A stretch of DNA of 64,000 nucleotides from Macrostomum hystrix (GCA_950097015.1 CATNEN010000001.1:5937001-6001000); one strand, 5' to 3'; counted from the first letter of the stretch, positions 34,205 to 45,801 are shown. Made by a program: numbers and translations. The notes: generated by a model not told the origin, from the letters alone.

Positions 34205-34684
34205 AACTGCGCTCATAGGAACTGCGCTCATAGGAACTGCGCTCATAGGAACTGCGCTCATAGGAACTGCGCTCATAGGAACTGCGCTCATAGGAACTGC
34301 GCTCATAGGAACTGCGCTCATAGGAACTGCGCTCATAGGAACTGCGCTCATAGGAACTGCGCTCATAGGAACTGCGCTCATAGGAACTGCGCTCATAGGA
34401 ACTGCGCTCATAGGAACTGCGCTCATAGGAACTGCGCTCATAGGAACTGCGCTCATAGGAACTGCGCTCATAGGAACTGCGCTCATAGGAACTGCGCTCA
34501 TAGGAACTGCGCTCATAGGAACTGCGCTCATAGGAACTGCGCTCATAGGAACTGCGCTCATAGGAACTGCGCTCATAGGAACTGCGCTCATAGGAACTGC
34601 GCTCATAGGAACTGCGCTCATAGGAACTGCGCTCATAGGAACTGCGCTCATAGGAACTGCGCTCATAGGAACTGCGCTCATAGG
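34205..34684 (+). repeat. Perfect 15-bp satellite, exactly 32 units
   Basis: AACTGCGCTCATAGG is repeated 32 times without a single mismatch that I can find. This gives open frames reading IGTAL or MSAVP repeats, which are artefacts. Perfect identity points to very recent expansion or assembly smoothing. Confidence 0.97.
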
Positions 34685-35403
34685 AACATGCAGCCACGAC
34701 CATAGACACTCGTGCGCTAACGCGCACTCGTGCCTAGGTCGTTGTCGCACGCATATATTCCTCGTGTTGAAGACAAAAAACTCAGAACAGTAAATAAAAC
34801 TCGAAAAAAAACTTCAAGAGATAAACGGCAGAAAAAAACATGCTGTTGAAAAAATTCACATTACTTTAGTTAAGCAGCCACTTCAGGATTTCCGCTGATG
34901 AAGCTGAGCTCCGGATTCAACCCAGCAAAATGCTAAAGTAGAGTAAAAAAGCTAAGTACTTGTGGTCCTTGGTCCACATATTCCAGGTCCCTGGTCCTCT
35001 TTGCTACATCTGCCGGGGCTTCGGTTGCAACTTTTGGCATGAATAAATCTACGAGTAGAAAACTGACTTTAATTTGCTGTCAATATCGTCTATTGACAAT
35101 CAAATCAAAGGCACATAGTCTATTAGACCGTACATGCCGCTGTGGACAAAGGAACCTGGGCTTTACAAAATGAACCAACTTCTTCGATATATGGGTGTGC
35201 CCTGTAGAATTTATATTTCGCTAGATCAAGCTTCCACAATACGGATGGATCATTGCTTAATTATTGCATTTAGAAAACCTGCACCAGACTATCGACCAGC
35301 AATCCTGCTACTGAAATACGATCCACCGGATACTTTCACTTCTTTTTAACGATAGCAGTTATTGAAAGAGGTCAAAGACGTCCTCACAATCGTTGGCGCA
35401 AAC
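34685..35403. other. Intergenic, nothing recognised
   Basis: It includes a small CTCGTGCGCTAACGCGCACTCG palindrome-like stretch at about 34708. A 71-codon open frame at 35134-35349 has no recognisable homology. Confidence 0.35.
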
Positions 35404-35411
35404 GTCTAATT

Positions 35412-35875
35412 CAGGGGTCGGCAAACTCCGGCCCGCGGGCCAGATGCGGCCCTCAAAGCTCCCAAATCTGGCCCGTTGCCCCTTCCGACACCTATTGTAT
35501 ACAGTTTCATCTTTCCCCTGCCTCATCTCTCCCCTGTGTCACCTCTCCGTGTCTTGTCTCTCCATTGTCTCGTCTCTCCCGTGTCTCATCTATCCAGTGT
35601 CTCATCTATCCAGTGTCTCATCTCGCCATTGTCTCGTCTCTCCCGTACCTTATCTCTCCTTTGTCTCATCTATCTCGTGTCTCATCTCTCTCGTGTCTCA
35701 TCTCTCCTTTGTCTCATCTCTCTCGTGTCTCATCTCTTCTCTCTCTCATCTCTCCTGTTTCTTATCTCTCCCCTATCTCTGATATATTTCTCTTAGATTT
35801 CTACAGTCTGCGCGGCCCCTGTCGTCCTTTAGGTTCTCTTTTTGGCCCGCTAGCTAATAAGTTCGCCGACCCCTG
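35412..35875. mobile_element. hAT-type MITE with 8-bp target duplication
   Basis: Ends CAGGGGTCGGCAAACTCCGG and (reverse) CAGGGGTCGGCGAACTTATT form terminal inverted repeats. They are flanked by identical GTCTAATT at 35404-35411 and 35876-35883. This is the hAT signature. The interior (about 35515-35790) is a pyrimidine-rich tandem repeat of TCTCATCTCTCC-like words. It has no transposase. Confidence 0.88.
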
Positions 35876-35883
35876 GTCTAATT

Positions 35884-36893
35884 CAACGAGCTGAACCCAG
35901 AATGTCGCCTCCACAATGCAAGCAATGGTCTAGTCGAGGAAGACCTCGCATGCTCCGCGTGCCGGGTGACGTCGATTGATCGCATACATGCACTCTGACA
36001 GAATTGCTCCTTCAGCAAGCGAACAAGACGACTCAGCGCACGCTGGAATTACACCCATTACTCTTACATATAGCATAAATGCTTTTCGATCAGTTCCTAA
36101 ACATTGTGGCGTTTCGGAACTCTTGCTGTCAACTTGCTTATAATTCGCTTAATTTGGGAGAGTTCAATGATGTCGCCAACGCTACTCTGTTGGACTCGAA
36201 AATCAACCCTTCCATCAACCCTTGCTGGACTCGAAAATCACTCGAGAATGAGAATTTGAGTCAGTTTCCAGACCTGAGAAATTATCCCGAATACATTTGC
36301 ACTGTCAGGAGCATGAAAACGTTTTAGCTTTCGGTTGGAGAAATGATTTGAGGATTTGAGATCTGAGGACCTTATGAATGCACTGATACAAAGCTACGGC
36401 TCGTAAGTACCTGTTGTTGAACACGTGGACTCGTAATATGACATCAAAAGAGGAACCAACCAGAGTTTACACCTGAAAATACAGATGAATCCAAAGTATT
36501 GCGTGTATTCTGAGAAGGCACGTTTATAGAACTGAAAGCAGTACGCTATGTACATTGTCTAAGATGTCAAAAGCGAAACGAGGAACTCTTCATACTCTTA
36601 ACGATGGTATACCCTCAGAAGGCTTGTACACTCGTATATTATTCTAATTTATTCTCTCGAAATGTCTTCTCCTAAATCGCAGCAGTCAATCATTAACATT
36701 CTATCACTGTTTAAGAGAACCCTGATTGGATTTACAACTCCAGTAATAATGTTTTAATCAGGCAACAGAGCGTCTGAAGGATTGCATTTTTTTCTTGCAA
36801 TAATCTTGGCCATTCATTTTCGCACGCAAATCCGAATCAGTAGCTTGTCTTATAAATCGTTTCAGTCACTGTAGCAAAGGTTACCATGCAGAC
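35884..36893. other. Intergenic, nothing recognised
   Basis: A weak 82-codon open frame (36079-36327) has no recognisable features. The right end is the 3' flank of the minus-strand glycine-rich gene. Confidence 0.35.
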
Positions 36894-38373
36894 TCAGACG
36901 CATGCGGCGCCAGTACTGGCAAGCAGCACACGACCCTGCAGCTCTGAGTTGCCTCCTGCGATGATGACGCAACCGATGCCGCTGCAGTAGGAGCCGCCAC
37001 CGCCTCCACCAGCGGCCGAAATAGATGAGGCGCCTCCTCCGCTGAAGCCACCGCCGCCTCCGCTTGCACCCAGCCTTAAACCGTCACAACAGCCGCCGCC
37101 GGCGCCGCCTCCTCCGTAGCCGCCATCACCCGTCAAGCAGGAGGACTTTCGGGCCCCGCCGAGCCAGCCGTCAATGCGGCTCAGACCGGCGCCTCCGAAG
37201 TTGGAGTAGTTGCATGGAACAGCCGAGCCGTTCCAGCCGGCGCCAGGACCGCCACACGAGTTGTCAGGGTACCTGTTTGAGGACACAAGGCCCGGCTGTC
37301 CTCCGAATCCTCCACGGCCCGTGGAGTCTGGGGTCAGAGAACTCGTGTCCGAGCCGTTTTTTTCGTTGCTCCCATCCATGCCTTAGAAGAGGCAAATAGT
37401 GCTTAAAGATAGTCAACGACTGGCTAGAACTCAAGTCCACCATACAAAGAAGAATGAAATGGTGGACTTATAGCTGTCGTATCGCTCAAAACATTTTTTC
37501 TGCAGGCTAAATTAATCACATTTAGTCCATCGTCTCAGGCTCACCATTAAAAATACTTGAACTTCCTCCGCCTCCGCCTACAGCCAGGAGCAGCTCTGAG
37601 CTGGTTCCGTTTGTGACGTATACAAAGCTGCCGCCGCCTCCGCCTGCTCCGAACAAACATGTCGAGTCACCACCAGCGTGTCCGACCACAATCTCCAGTC
37701 GAGTACCGGCGACGAGGCTGAAGCAGCCGGCTGCTAAAGCGCCCCTACCGGGTCGACTCAGGGCATCTATGTTTGGAAACACATTGCCGCCAGCGGCACC
37801 GAAGGCCTCGATGCGGTAGCAGCCGGTGGCGTTGATGCTCACGCTCTGCACGACTCCAAGCCTTCCAGTGCCGCTGTCTGGAACAGCAGACAGTTGCACA
37901 TCAATCAGACTTATTGCCTTTCAGCTACAGAAAACTCTTATAGTCATGAGATTCAGAGGCTTCTTACTTTTAAACACTAGAGCAGATGGTACTTGAGTCC
38001 TGAGCTGCAGCTCAAGGTTCTCCAACTTCCACAACGTCGAGGAGCCATCTTGGGGCAAGCTCAGGAGCCTTGTCACGTGATTTCCATCCGGACTTTGCTC
38101 ATTGTTGATGTTGAACAGCTGGCAACCTCGGCTGGTCTTGTTGAACATGGCGACGGCGCATGAGCTCTGTCGGCAGCGGATCAGGCATTCCAGATCGGAG
38201 GCGACGCCAGACTCGTTGAGTACTCTGCTGCTCAATGAGGTGTTGATCTGGATAGACTCATTCACTATCACGAGCTGGTATCGCCGACAATGGCCGCTGC
38301 TCTCGGCGACCTTCACTGAAGCAGGTGCAGGTATGCGAACAAGCAGCAGGGCAATTAGTGCTTTGAGATGCAT
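36894..38373 (-). CDS. Secreted protein with PAN-like and ALK-type glycine-rich domains
   Basis: Predicted exons are 38373-37968, 37877-37545 and 37381-36894 (phases 1 and 1), giving 408 residues. A signal peptide (MHLKALIALLLVRIPA) leads to a cysteine-containing apple/PAN-like region with CLIRCRQSSCAVAMFNKTS. Then comes a glycine-rich domain like the ALK/LTK receptor ectodomain: CYRIEAFGAAGGN, FGAGGGGGSFVYV, LLAVGGGGGS, GRGGFGGQPG, GAGGGCC. There is no transmembrane helix or kinase, so it is probably extracellular. The glycine clusters are likely a structural (poly-glycine helix) scaffold as in ALK. The ligand is unknown. It faces its paralogue at 31635 tail to tail. Confidence 0.7.
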
Positions 38374-39251
38374 TGACTATGCTGCTCGGGGCGATTGATG
38401 TCTCGCGAGGCAATTCGAGGTCACAAACGTCTTTACAGGGCTTATTGTGGTCTTGAAGTTTATGCAGATCGTGGCTGTCTTTGGCCTATGAAGAGAAGTT
38501 TGTTGTCAAGGCAACCAAATAAACAGAATCATCGTCAATAGTAAAGCAGTCAATCTGGAATGTTTGAGCTCAGCCAGACAACCAGAGCCGCAGTGAGTCA
38601 GCTCGGCAGGCCTGCGGTTGGAGACGTGTATTTGGATATACTGCTGTAACTTGAGTTCATGGTTGGGTTTAATGGCGATGTAGAAGGCTCAGTAAATTGG
38701 GCTGGAGATGCCAGTCTGTCCATTCACCTTGGAGTTTTTCCTCTGTAAATGTAAGTGTTCTCTACCTTCGATGCAAAACTTTTCACCCCCTCTTACTGAT
38801 TTGACAGTTTGAGGGGTATCTGCTGTGGATTCCCCCACCCCTGCTACATCACAGCTCACTCAAGTAGCACTCATCACAGCTGCCATAGGATGCTGTGCGT
38901 CCTTTGTTTATCGAAACCGCTAAGTTGGAGCTTCTGCGAACTTCTGAGCGACAGAAAACGGTTATGCAGAAGTTGCGACCTGCTAAATATGGCTTCTGAC
39001 AGTATCCTTAAGCGCTTAGGCTAGGCTGCTTTGCGAACTATTGCTCGAGGATGCAGATATACAATTGCTTATTTTAGAGACGTTTAAAGGGCGCCTTCAG
39101 AGCGAGGAATCGGTAGTCTGTGGTACAGACTACTTTAATTCCGAGGCCATTACATTATATAATGGGCCTCAAACGCTAATTAATTCATATAATGGGCCTC
39201 AAATACGAGTAAGCAATCTGATTTCATATAAAATAACAGCCATTTCATAGG

Positions 39252-39525
39252 CTGTCTATGGTTAGAATGTCCTCGGCCACACTCAATCGTGGCTTTGCCC
39301 CCACGCCCCCAGTCGGGGCTTTGCCCCGACACTCCCGATGGCTGCACCGCTTTCGGCGCGGCTCAAGAAAAAGCTACAAAAATAAGCAATTCAGATTTCA
39401 TATAAGATGTGCAATGTGCAATCTATGGTAAAAAGTCCTCGGCCACACTTAATGGTCCTCGGCTCGCTTCGCTCGCCTCGTGACCATCAAATGCAGCCCC
39501 GGACTTTCTAACCCTAGAATGCGCA
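39252..39525. repeat. Two related TCTATGGT... CCTCGGCCACACT segments with foldbacks
   Basis: GTCTATGGTTAGAATGTCCT at 39253 and ATCTATGGTAAAAAGTCCTC at 39421 are both followed by CGGCCACACT. Each precedes GC-rich inverted repeats (GGGGCTTTGCCCC, GGCTCGCTTCGCTCGCC). The reverse octamer CCATAGAC also marks the Crypton neighbourhood at 29.5 kb. Confidence 0.5.
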
Positions 39526-40224
39526 TTAAACATCCATGATCTAATACAAGAAAGGCAATTCGGTGTCCTAAGAGGCCGTGTCGAATTTTCATCTTCCATA
39601 TACATAATTGCACTTGTTTCCAGTCTTTTAATTTATCAGTTCAACCAGCTCTTTAACTCATCTATTTCCAATTTCTTCCTTCGTTATTTACTCTGCTATT
39701 TGTTTGGTCTATGGCCCTCGTTGCCGCCCGCTCAAACAAGCCAAGAGCCATCTCTCTTTTCCTATTCAAATGCGTAACTTAATTATTCTCTTTCAACTTA
39801 GTTTAGTGTCTACATCCGTTCAACTTAGTTTAGTGTTTAATAATGACGTTCGCTAGAATCTAAAATGAAGTCTAAATACGAGAATACACATCCTTAGATG
39901 TTGATTTCGCTGTCTTCGTTGCTTTCGCGCGTTGAACGGGTCCGTTACCGCCTATCAATCCAGAATCCTCAAAGGGATTTTAAGGGGTTGCATCGGATTG
40001 TGAGCGAAAAAGATTATCGCATGAAGCAGAAAGCAGAGAAGCATAATCTAAAATTGTCTTAACATCTCAAATCCACAATTTTGCCTGCTTGAAGTGTTTC
40101 TGCTGCAGCTTCTTTGCCTCGTCTTCTACCATTGTCACTTTTCTGTCAACTGCTTGGGCAGTGATAATGCAAGAAAACATAAAATTTAGGGCCTGAGACA
40201 TGAAACTTACTAAAAATAGTTTTT

Positions 40225-40410
40225 TAGACAGAACATCATGCGCTAGACATAACATCATGTGTTAGACAGCACATCATGTGTTAGACAGTACATCATGTGT
40301 TAGACAACATCATGCGCTAGACAGAACATCATGTGTTAGACAGCACATCATGTGTTAGACAGCAAATCATGTGTTAGACAACATACTGCGTTAGACAGAA
40401 CATAAAGAGT
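40225..40410 (+). repeat. 19-bp minisatellite
   Basis: About nine units of ACATCATGTGTTAGACAGC with small length changes. Confidence 0.85.
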
Positions 40411-40629
40411 TGTGTTTATTTTTTCAAACAGTCATTTAACACACTGGGTGTTGAACTTGGGTTGAAAAAACGTTCTAATCTAATGTTTCCCTTGGCAACG
40501 GCTTTTGCAAAAAGAAATTAAATTTCGCTCACAAACTGATAACGATTTGACCTTTTTATCGCAAAAATGTCTGACAATCCATGCTGGCAAAACCAGAAAT
40601 AATCGCTTTTGCGTCGAAACAATGGCCAC

Positions 40630-40640
40630 TATATATAAAT
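40630..40640 (+). promoter_or_regulatory. TATA box of the F-type lectin gene
   Basis: TATATATAAAT lies about 95-103 nt before the start codon at 40733. A start of transcription near 40660 would give a short 5' UTR. This suits a strongly expressed, tissue-restricted secreted protein, but that is inference. Confidence 0.6.
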
Positions 40641-40732
40641 ACGAGCCTTTAGCAGACATCGAATAATTCTTAAGCCAAAGCTGGAAAACTAATTTGGCAC
40701 ATTCATTTTAATTATAATTAGTATAAAATAGT

Positions 40733-43700
40733 ATGTCTTCTAAAATTTCTGCAATCTTGTTGCTAGCTATAGTAGTATTATGCGGCAGCCAACAAGTACT
40801 TTGTGGTAAGCATTTCTATCTGCTACATTATGTGAGGAGGTAATTGTAGCCTAGTGGTTAGAGCGTCGGACTCACGACTTGAAGGTCGGGGGTTCGATTC
40901 CCGACTCCACTGTAACAACTTGTGTCCGTTATCAAAACGCCTAAATCTGCATTGCTTCAGTTCACCCAGCTGTTAAATGGGTAACAGCATCAGCTGGGGT
41001 AATTGAGGGCGGGTGTGGCGTCCCCCCAGTCCATGGACTGAACAACCGCGCCGCGTATTAGCTGCGGCTGTGCTGTCGGCTGCACCTCTTGCCCAACGGG
41101 GGCAGTTGTAATCAATTATTAATTATTATTATGTTGCATTATCATTTGTACCATCAGACACTTTCACATGTTACACTGACCTTCACTGCCAATGCCAATC
41201 TCTCTGTACATGGGTGTGGGATAGTGGGTCATTTTCAAATTCTACCATCTCTGACCTTCAATAAGTGTGCCACTTTGGCTCAGGCTAAAATTTGAATCGT
41301 CTGAGAATTTTCGTCCACTCGTGTGCTTTTTGACAGAATGCCATTCATTATCAGTTCTAATCAATTGGGCACGGCGTTGCCAACGCCTTTCTCGCAAAGC
41401 AACCTTTAAGTTTAACAAAGATAAACACAATCTTGACACTCAAAGGCAGGCCAGAAAAATCTATAGCTAGTCATCTAATTTATGACTGTCTTGTCTGCTG
41501 TTTTTGCGGGTCAATACTTTACTACTTATCCAGTTGAGCTCTTTGGTTAAGCCGTAAAGTCCATGGCCCCCAGTATCTATGATTTACCGATTGCTAATAG
41601 GTTTAAACATCAATAAAATCGCGAATCCAAATTTTAGCCCAAATTCCTCTGATCGAATGCGCCCAAAGTACAACAACTCACGACGGCAACTGCGGCAGAG
41701 CTATTGACGGCAACACCAACCAGAACTACGACGCCAGATCCTGCACCCACACGGACAGCAACGCTGGCAACTGGTGGCAAGCAAGGACAGCTCGACTGAC
41801 TCACTTCACGCAGGTTCGAGTGTACAATCGAATCGATTGCTGCTCCGAGCGGCTCAACGATTTCACCATCACCATTGACGATCATCCCGTTGTTTCTCAT
41901 AGATCTAGCGAGCCGTTCACTGTCAATAGCTTCAATTTGGACAGGGCTGGTCAGGTGCTAAGAATTGTCAACAATAAGGACGCACCGCTGACACTGTGCG
42001 AGGTGCAAGTATTCGGTACTCCGGTTATCGAGTCCAATCCTGGTGGTGAGCTAGCTGTTCTAACCACTCATTCACAGATGGGGCCATTAATTGGGGCCAG
42101 TGTATAATAATTTGCACTTTTTGCATGAAGCCAAGATTAAAAAGAAAAGTTATTAACCTCTCTTTCCCGAGTAACGCAACATCATACACTTGTCTGTTTG
42201 AATGAATCCTTAATGTATCGACCAAGAGCTATTTTACAATTTCATGGTTCAAGCACATAGTTTGTGCATTCTCGTTTGGTTTGTTATCTTGAAATCAAAG
42301 CTAGACCATATTGGACATTATTATGCAATCATATGTTTTTTCGTAACTTTTGGAGTTAATCCTCGAGTCTTACCAAAGCCCATGAGCCGATAAAGTTGTA
42401 TTTTTTCACGCCAGAACGACTGTCTCTTGTCGAGTGCGAGCAAAGCTCAACTACCTATGATGCGCCCTGCGGACGAGCCATTGACGGCAACAAAGACCAG
42501 ACCTTCAGTGGTGGCTCCTGCACCCACACTGCGAATGAGAAGTCATGGTGGCAGGCCTACACAACAAAATTGGCCCGGATCTCGCATGTCAGGGTGTACA
42601 ACCGACTGGACTGCTGTTCCGAAAGGCTCAGCGACATCAGCATCTCGGTGGACGGCTTCGAATGCGCGTCGTACAGTTCCACCGAGTTCTTCTCGGTGCG
42701 CACGTTCAAATGCGACGCAGAGGGCCAGGTGATTCGGATCAGCAGCAACTCGGTCAATCCCATGACATTGTGCGAGGTTGAAGTGTTTGGCGAGCTGGTT
42801 ACGAGCCCATCGATTGGAGGTGAATATGGCAGTTATTAAGAGCATAACTTTCAGATAAAGAGGCATCATTAACAGTAGGACTACCAAGCCATTTTGCTGC
42901 CCATTTTTATACCAAGGGCGGGGATTTCTCATCCCTTGAAAATGTTTTGGGCAGCGCCCGAATGCTTACAGCGTCGGATGGTGACTGATTGGTTGACAGA
43001 CTAGGCGAGGGTGTACTGTGGTTGAGCTGTGCCTATCTCGATCTCTAAGACAGAAGTCCAGCTTTTTCCCCAACCGAATTTTGGAAATAAAAGACCGAAA
43101 TTCTCAAAATCTGAATTTGAGCACAACAACTCAACGTGCGTATCTTTTTTTTGTTGCAGAACTGATCGGGCTGACAGACTGTCATCAGTCGTCCACGACG
43201 GCGGATGGCGTTTGTCAGCGAGCCATCGACGGCGTCACGAACCAGCACTACAATGCGAAGTCGTGCAGCCACACGAACAGCGAAACTGGCTGGTGGCGCG
43301 CGGAAACTCGCCAGTTGACGCGCATTTCGCATGTGCGCATCTACAACCGGCTGGACTGCTGCTCGGATAGGCTGACCGACTTCTCCATCTTTGTTGACGG
43401 CTTCAAGTGCGCCACTTACGTCTCGGCAAAGCCATTCGACGTTATGACATTCGAATGCGACAGAGAGGGCCAAGTGTTGACGATTGTTAATCACAAGAAT
43501 TCACCGCTGACACTGTGCGAAGTGCAGGTGTTCGGGCACCAGGTGGACTTGAAGTATCCGGGACGTGAGTAAATTTTTGCCAAAAAGTTTACATGATGGC
43601 TTAGGGCAATGTCTTTGTACACTGAACAGTTCAGTACTATCTATCTGAACGTATAAAAATCATGTGCCTGCACCAGCTGCCACTCTGCTATCGTCTGTCT

Positions 43701-45641
43701 CTAATCAATCAGTATGAAAACTGCTATTCCAGCCCAACTGCACCTATCCCAGTGCCGCCAGAGCTCCACAGCTAGTGACGGAAACTGCGAGAGAGCCATC
43801 GATGGGAAGCTCAGCCAGACGTACATCCATGGTACCTGCACCCACACCGCCTCAGAGCAGGGCTGGTGGGAGGCCAGGACCCGAAAGCCGGCCAAAATCA
43901 GCCATGTGCGCATCTACAATCGACTTGACTGCTGCTCTGAGCGGCTGAACGATTTCGCCGTGCTGGTCGACGGCCGCGAGTGCGCCTCATTTCATTCTTC
44001 TAACGGTTTCTTCTCCGTGCACACATTCGAGTGCGACGCCGTTGGCCAAGTGGTGCGCGTTGCCAACAGGAAGACCTCACATCTTACACTGTGCGAGGTT
44101 CAAGTGTTTGGCCAGGAGGTTGAGGAGCCAAAGCTCGGTGGTGAGTTTAATTAAGAGGCCGTATGCAATCTGGACAAAGACAGATGTTGTCGCTTGCGAG
44201 GACAAACCTGCAAGTCTTAGTACTCCTATTTATTCGAATTAATACTACCCACCGAAGCACACCATACGTAAGCAGGCACACGCTCACACAAGTGTGTACA
44301 TCTGCCCCTGACTTTCTCATCGTCAGACACTGACACTTTCACTGTGCCTTAGAAGTTGGCCCACAAGGGCGTAAATTTTACGACGCAAAGAACGAAAAAT
44401 CAAGAGACAGAGAGGCATGGAAGCGAAGCAATAAAACCAAGACTCAAATACAAGCCCAGCACTCAACAAATCCGTTTTTGCAGATCGCTTGACTCTGACG
44501 GCGTGCTCCCAGAGCTCCGTGACAGCCGAAGGAGTCTGTCAACGAGTATTCGACGGCAACACAAATCAAGACTACGGCAGTGGTTCCTGCAGCCACACCG
44601 CCGCAGAGCGCGGCTGGTGGCAGGGCCAGCTGGCCAAGATGAGCCAGGTCACTCACGTGCGAATCTACAACCGCATGGACTGCTGCTCGGACAGGCTTTC
44701 AGACTTTGCCATCTCCATCGACGGTCACGAATGCGCTTCCTATAAATCTGACGACAACGCGTTCTTCTCGGTGAAGACCTTCAGCTGCGTTGGTACAGGC
44801 CAGGCGATTCGAATCAGCAACCGGATCCAGACGCCACTGACTTTGTGCGAGGTTCAAGTGTTTGGCTCGGTGATGGATCTGGTCGCTCCGTCTAGTAAGC
44901 TCCTTTCAACCTTCAACCCACTGGTCCTTCAATTGGTAGCCTCCCTTCAATCCACATGATCCTTCAATCGGTAGCCTCCCTTCAACCAGCTTTGGTCCTT
45001 CAGTCAGTAGACTCCGTTCAACCCACTGGTCCTTCTGTCCGTAGCCTTCCTTCAACCCTCTGGTCCTTCTGTCCGTAGCCTTCCTTCAACCCACTGGTAC
45101 TGCTGTCCGTAGCCTTCATTCCACTTACCATCACGTCCTGGCTTGTTTTGCAGCTGATCAAGGCAGTCTACAGTAGTAAATTCTGATAAAAAACTGAAAT
45201 CACTCCATAAAACACCATACTTCATACCTATGTCGATCATTCACAGAACAGCTCCGACTGTTCGACTGCAGCCAGAGCTCTACAAGCGCTCACGGCGATT
45301 GTAATCGAGCAATTGATGGGCATCGAACCCAGGACTACGGAGCCGGATCGTGCACCCACACGGAAAACGAGAAGGGCTGGTGGCAGGCACGGCTGGCCAA
45401 GACAGCCTTCGTGACGCAGATTCGAATCTACAACCGGCTGGACTGCTGCTCTGACCGACTGAACGACTTCAGCATCAGCGTTGGCGGTCACGAGTGCGCC
45501 TCCTACAGATCCGACGGCTATTTCTCAGTGCAAACCTTCGAGTGCCACCAGTTTGGCCAGATAATTCACATCCAGAATCGCAAAGTGTCGCCGCTTACCC
45601 TCTGCGAGGTGGAAGTGTTCGGCTCTGATCAACCGAGCTAG
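40733..45641 (+). CDS. Secreted protein with six F-type lectin (fucolectin) domains
   Basis: Seven exons: 40733-40805, 41638-42045, 42415-42819, 43160-43564, 43733-44140, 44484-44894 and 45247-45641. They sum to 2505 nt, about 834 residues. Exon 1 encodes a signal peptide (MSSKISAILLLAIVVLCG). Each later exon encodes one complete F-lectin domain, and every intron is phase 1, so the domains are exchangeable units. All six domains keep the fucose-binding word RxDCCS(E/D)R and an upstream C(T/S)HT histidine 25-26 residues before it. They also keep AIDG-like and LTLCEV(Q/E)VFG ends. It probably binds fucosylated glycans outside the cell, as in fish and invertebrate innate recognition or attachment. 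The poly(A) signal is at 45802. Confidence 0.92.
40840..41133 (+). repeat. SINE family B, full copy (lectin intron 1)
   Basis: The head TAGCCTAGTGGTTAGAGCGT (A box) and GGGGGTTCGATTCCCGACT (B box) is tRNA-derived. The body ends with CAGTCCATGGACTGAA, a GC-rich part, and an (ATT)n tail. Related copies lie at 47063 and, reversed, at 54178-54392. Confidence 0.85.
41638..42045 (+). CDS. Lectin exon 2, F-type domain 1
   Basis: A phase-1 exon bounded by TTTTAG and GTGAGC. It carries CTHT and RIDCCSER. This domain has one extra residue between histidine and arginine (26) than the others, and its C-terminal half keeps LTLCEVQVFG. Confidence 0.9.
42415..42819 (+). CDS. Lectin exon 3, F-type domain 2
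   Basis: A phase-1 exon bounded by CACGCCAG and GTGAAT. Key words are CTHT, RLDCCSER and LCEVEVFG. The donor is the weakest of the gene. Confidence 0.9.
43160..43564 (+). CDS. Lectin exon 4, F-type domain 3
   Basis: A phase-1 exon bounded by TTGTTGCAG and GTGAGT. Key words are CSHT, RLDCCSDR and LCEVQVFG. Confidence 0.9.
43733..44140 (+). CDS. Lectin exon 5, F-type domain 4
   Basis: A phase-1 exon bounded by CTATTCCAG and GTGAGT. Key words are CTHT, RLDCCSER and LCEVQVFG. Confidence 0.9.
44256..44385 (-). repeat. SINE family A fragment, reverse (lectin intron 5)
   Basis: The reverse complement reads GGGCGTAAATT-like start, CACAGTGAAAGTGTCAGTGT, CTGACGATGAGAAAGTCAGG and GCAGATGTACACACTTGTGT, matching copies at 32984 and 49270. 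Confidence 0.7.
44484..44894 (+). CDS. Lectin exon 6, F-type domain 5
   Basis: A phase-1 exon bounded by TTTTTGCAG and GTAAGC. Key words are CSHT, RMDCCSDR and LCEVQVFG. Confidence 0.9.
44905..45120 (+). repeat. About 33-bp minisatellite (lectin intron 6)
   Basis: Six or seven units built from GGTCCTTCAATCGGTAGCCT and CCCTTCAACCCACT. The same family forms an array at 46495-46735 in the neighbouring minus-strand gene. Confidence 0.88.
45121..45240 (-). pseudogene. Possible duplicated exon end of the minus-strand gene
   Basis: Read on the minus strand, CAGCTGCAAAACAAGCCAGG then ACGTGATG and GTAAGTGGAA resembles the end of the exon at 46778-46976 (AAGCTGCAGGACAGGCGAGG, CGATG, GTGAGTGGAA). In both places a donor-like site is followed by the same minisatellite. 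Upstream similarity is weak. It lies inside lectin intron 6. Confidence 0.4.
45247..45641 (+). CDS. Lectin exon 7, F-type domain 6 and stop
   Basis: A phase-1 acceptor (CATTCACAG) precedes it. Key words are CTHT, RLDCCSDR and LCEVEVFG, and the protein ends SDQPS-stop shortly after the domain. Confidence 0.9.
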
Positions 45642-45801
45642 AGATCATTGCACTAAAATCGTCTTAAAAATACTCTTACTTGAGTATTAAAATTTCAAAA
45701 CATACTATTTTCTTACCAAAATGCTTGATGATAAACATAAGAATGCTAATAACACACCTGTTCGACCAATGGTTTAGCTAAAATAGTTAATACTCGTAGT
45801 T

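Larger units (their letters stand above)
38374..40732. other. Intergenic, two transposon-like patches
   Basis: It contains the foldback pair at 39250-39520 and a 19-bp array at 40225-40410, listed separately. Elsewhere nothing coding or RNA-like is recognised. The right end holds the lectin gene promoter. Confidence 0.45.

Noticed and set aside
34164..34793. Open frames of IGTAL, MSAVP and YERSS repeats
   Set aside because: They arise from the perfect 15-bp satellite. There is no unique coding sequence on either side.
35134..35349. 71-codon frame with a protein-like composition
   Set aside because: There is no splice or regulatory context and no family resemblance. It is too short to call.
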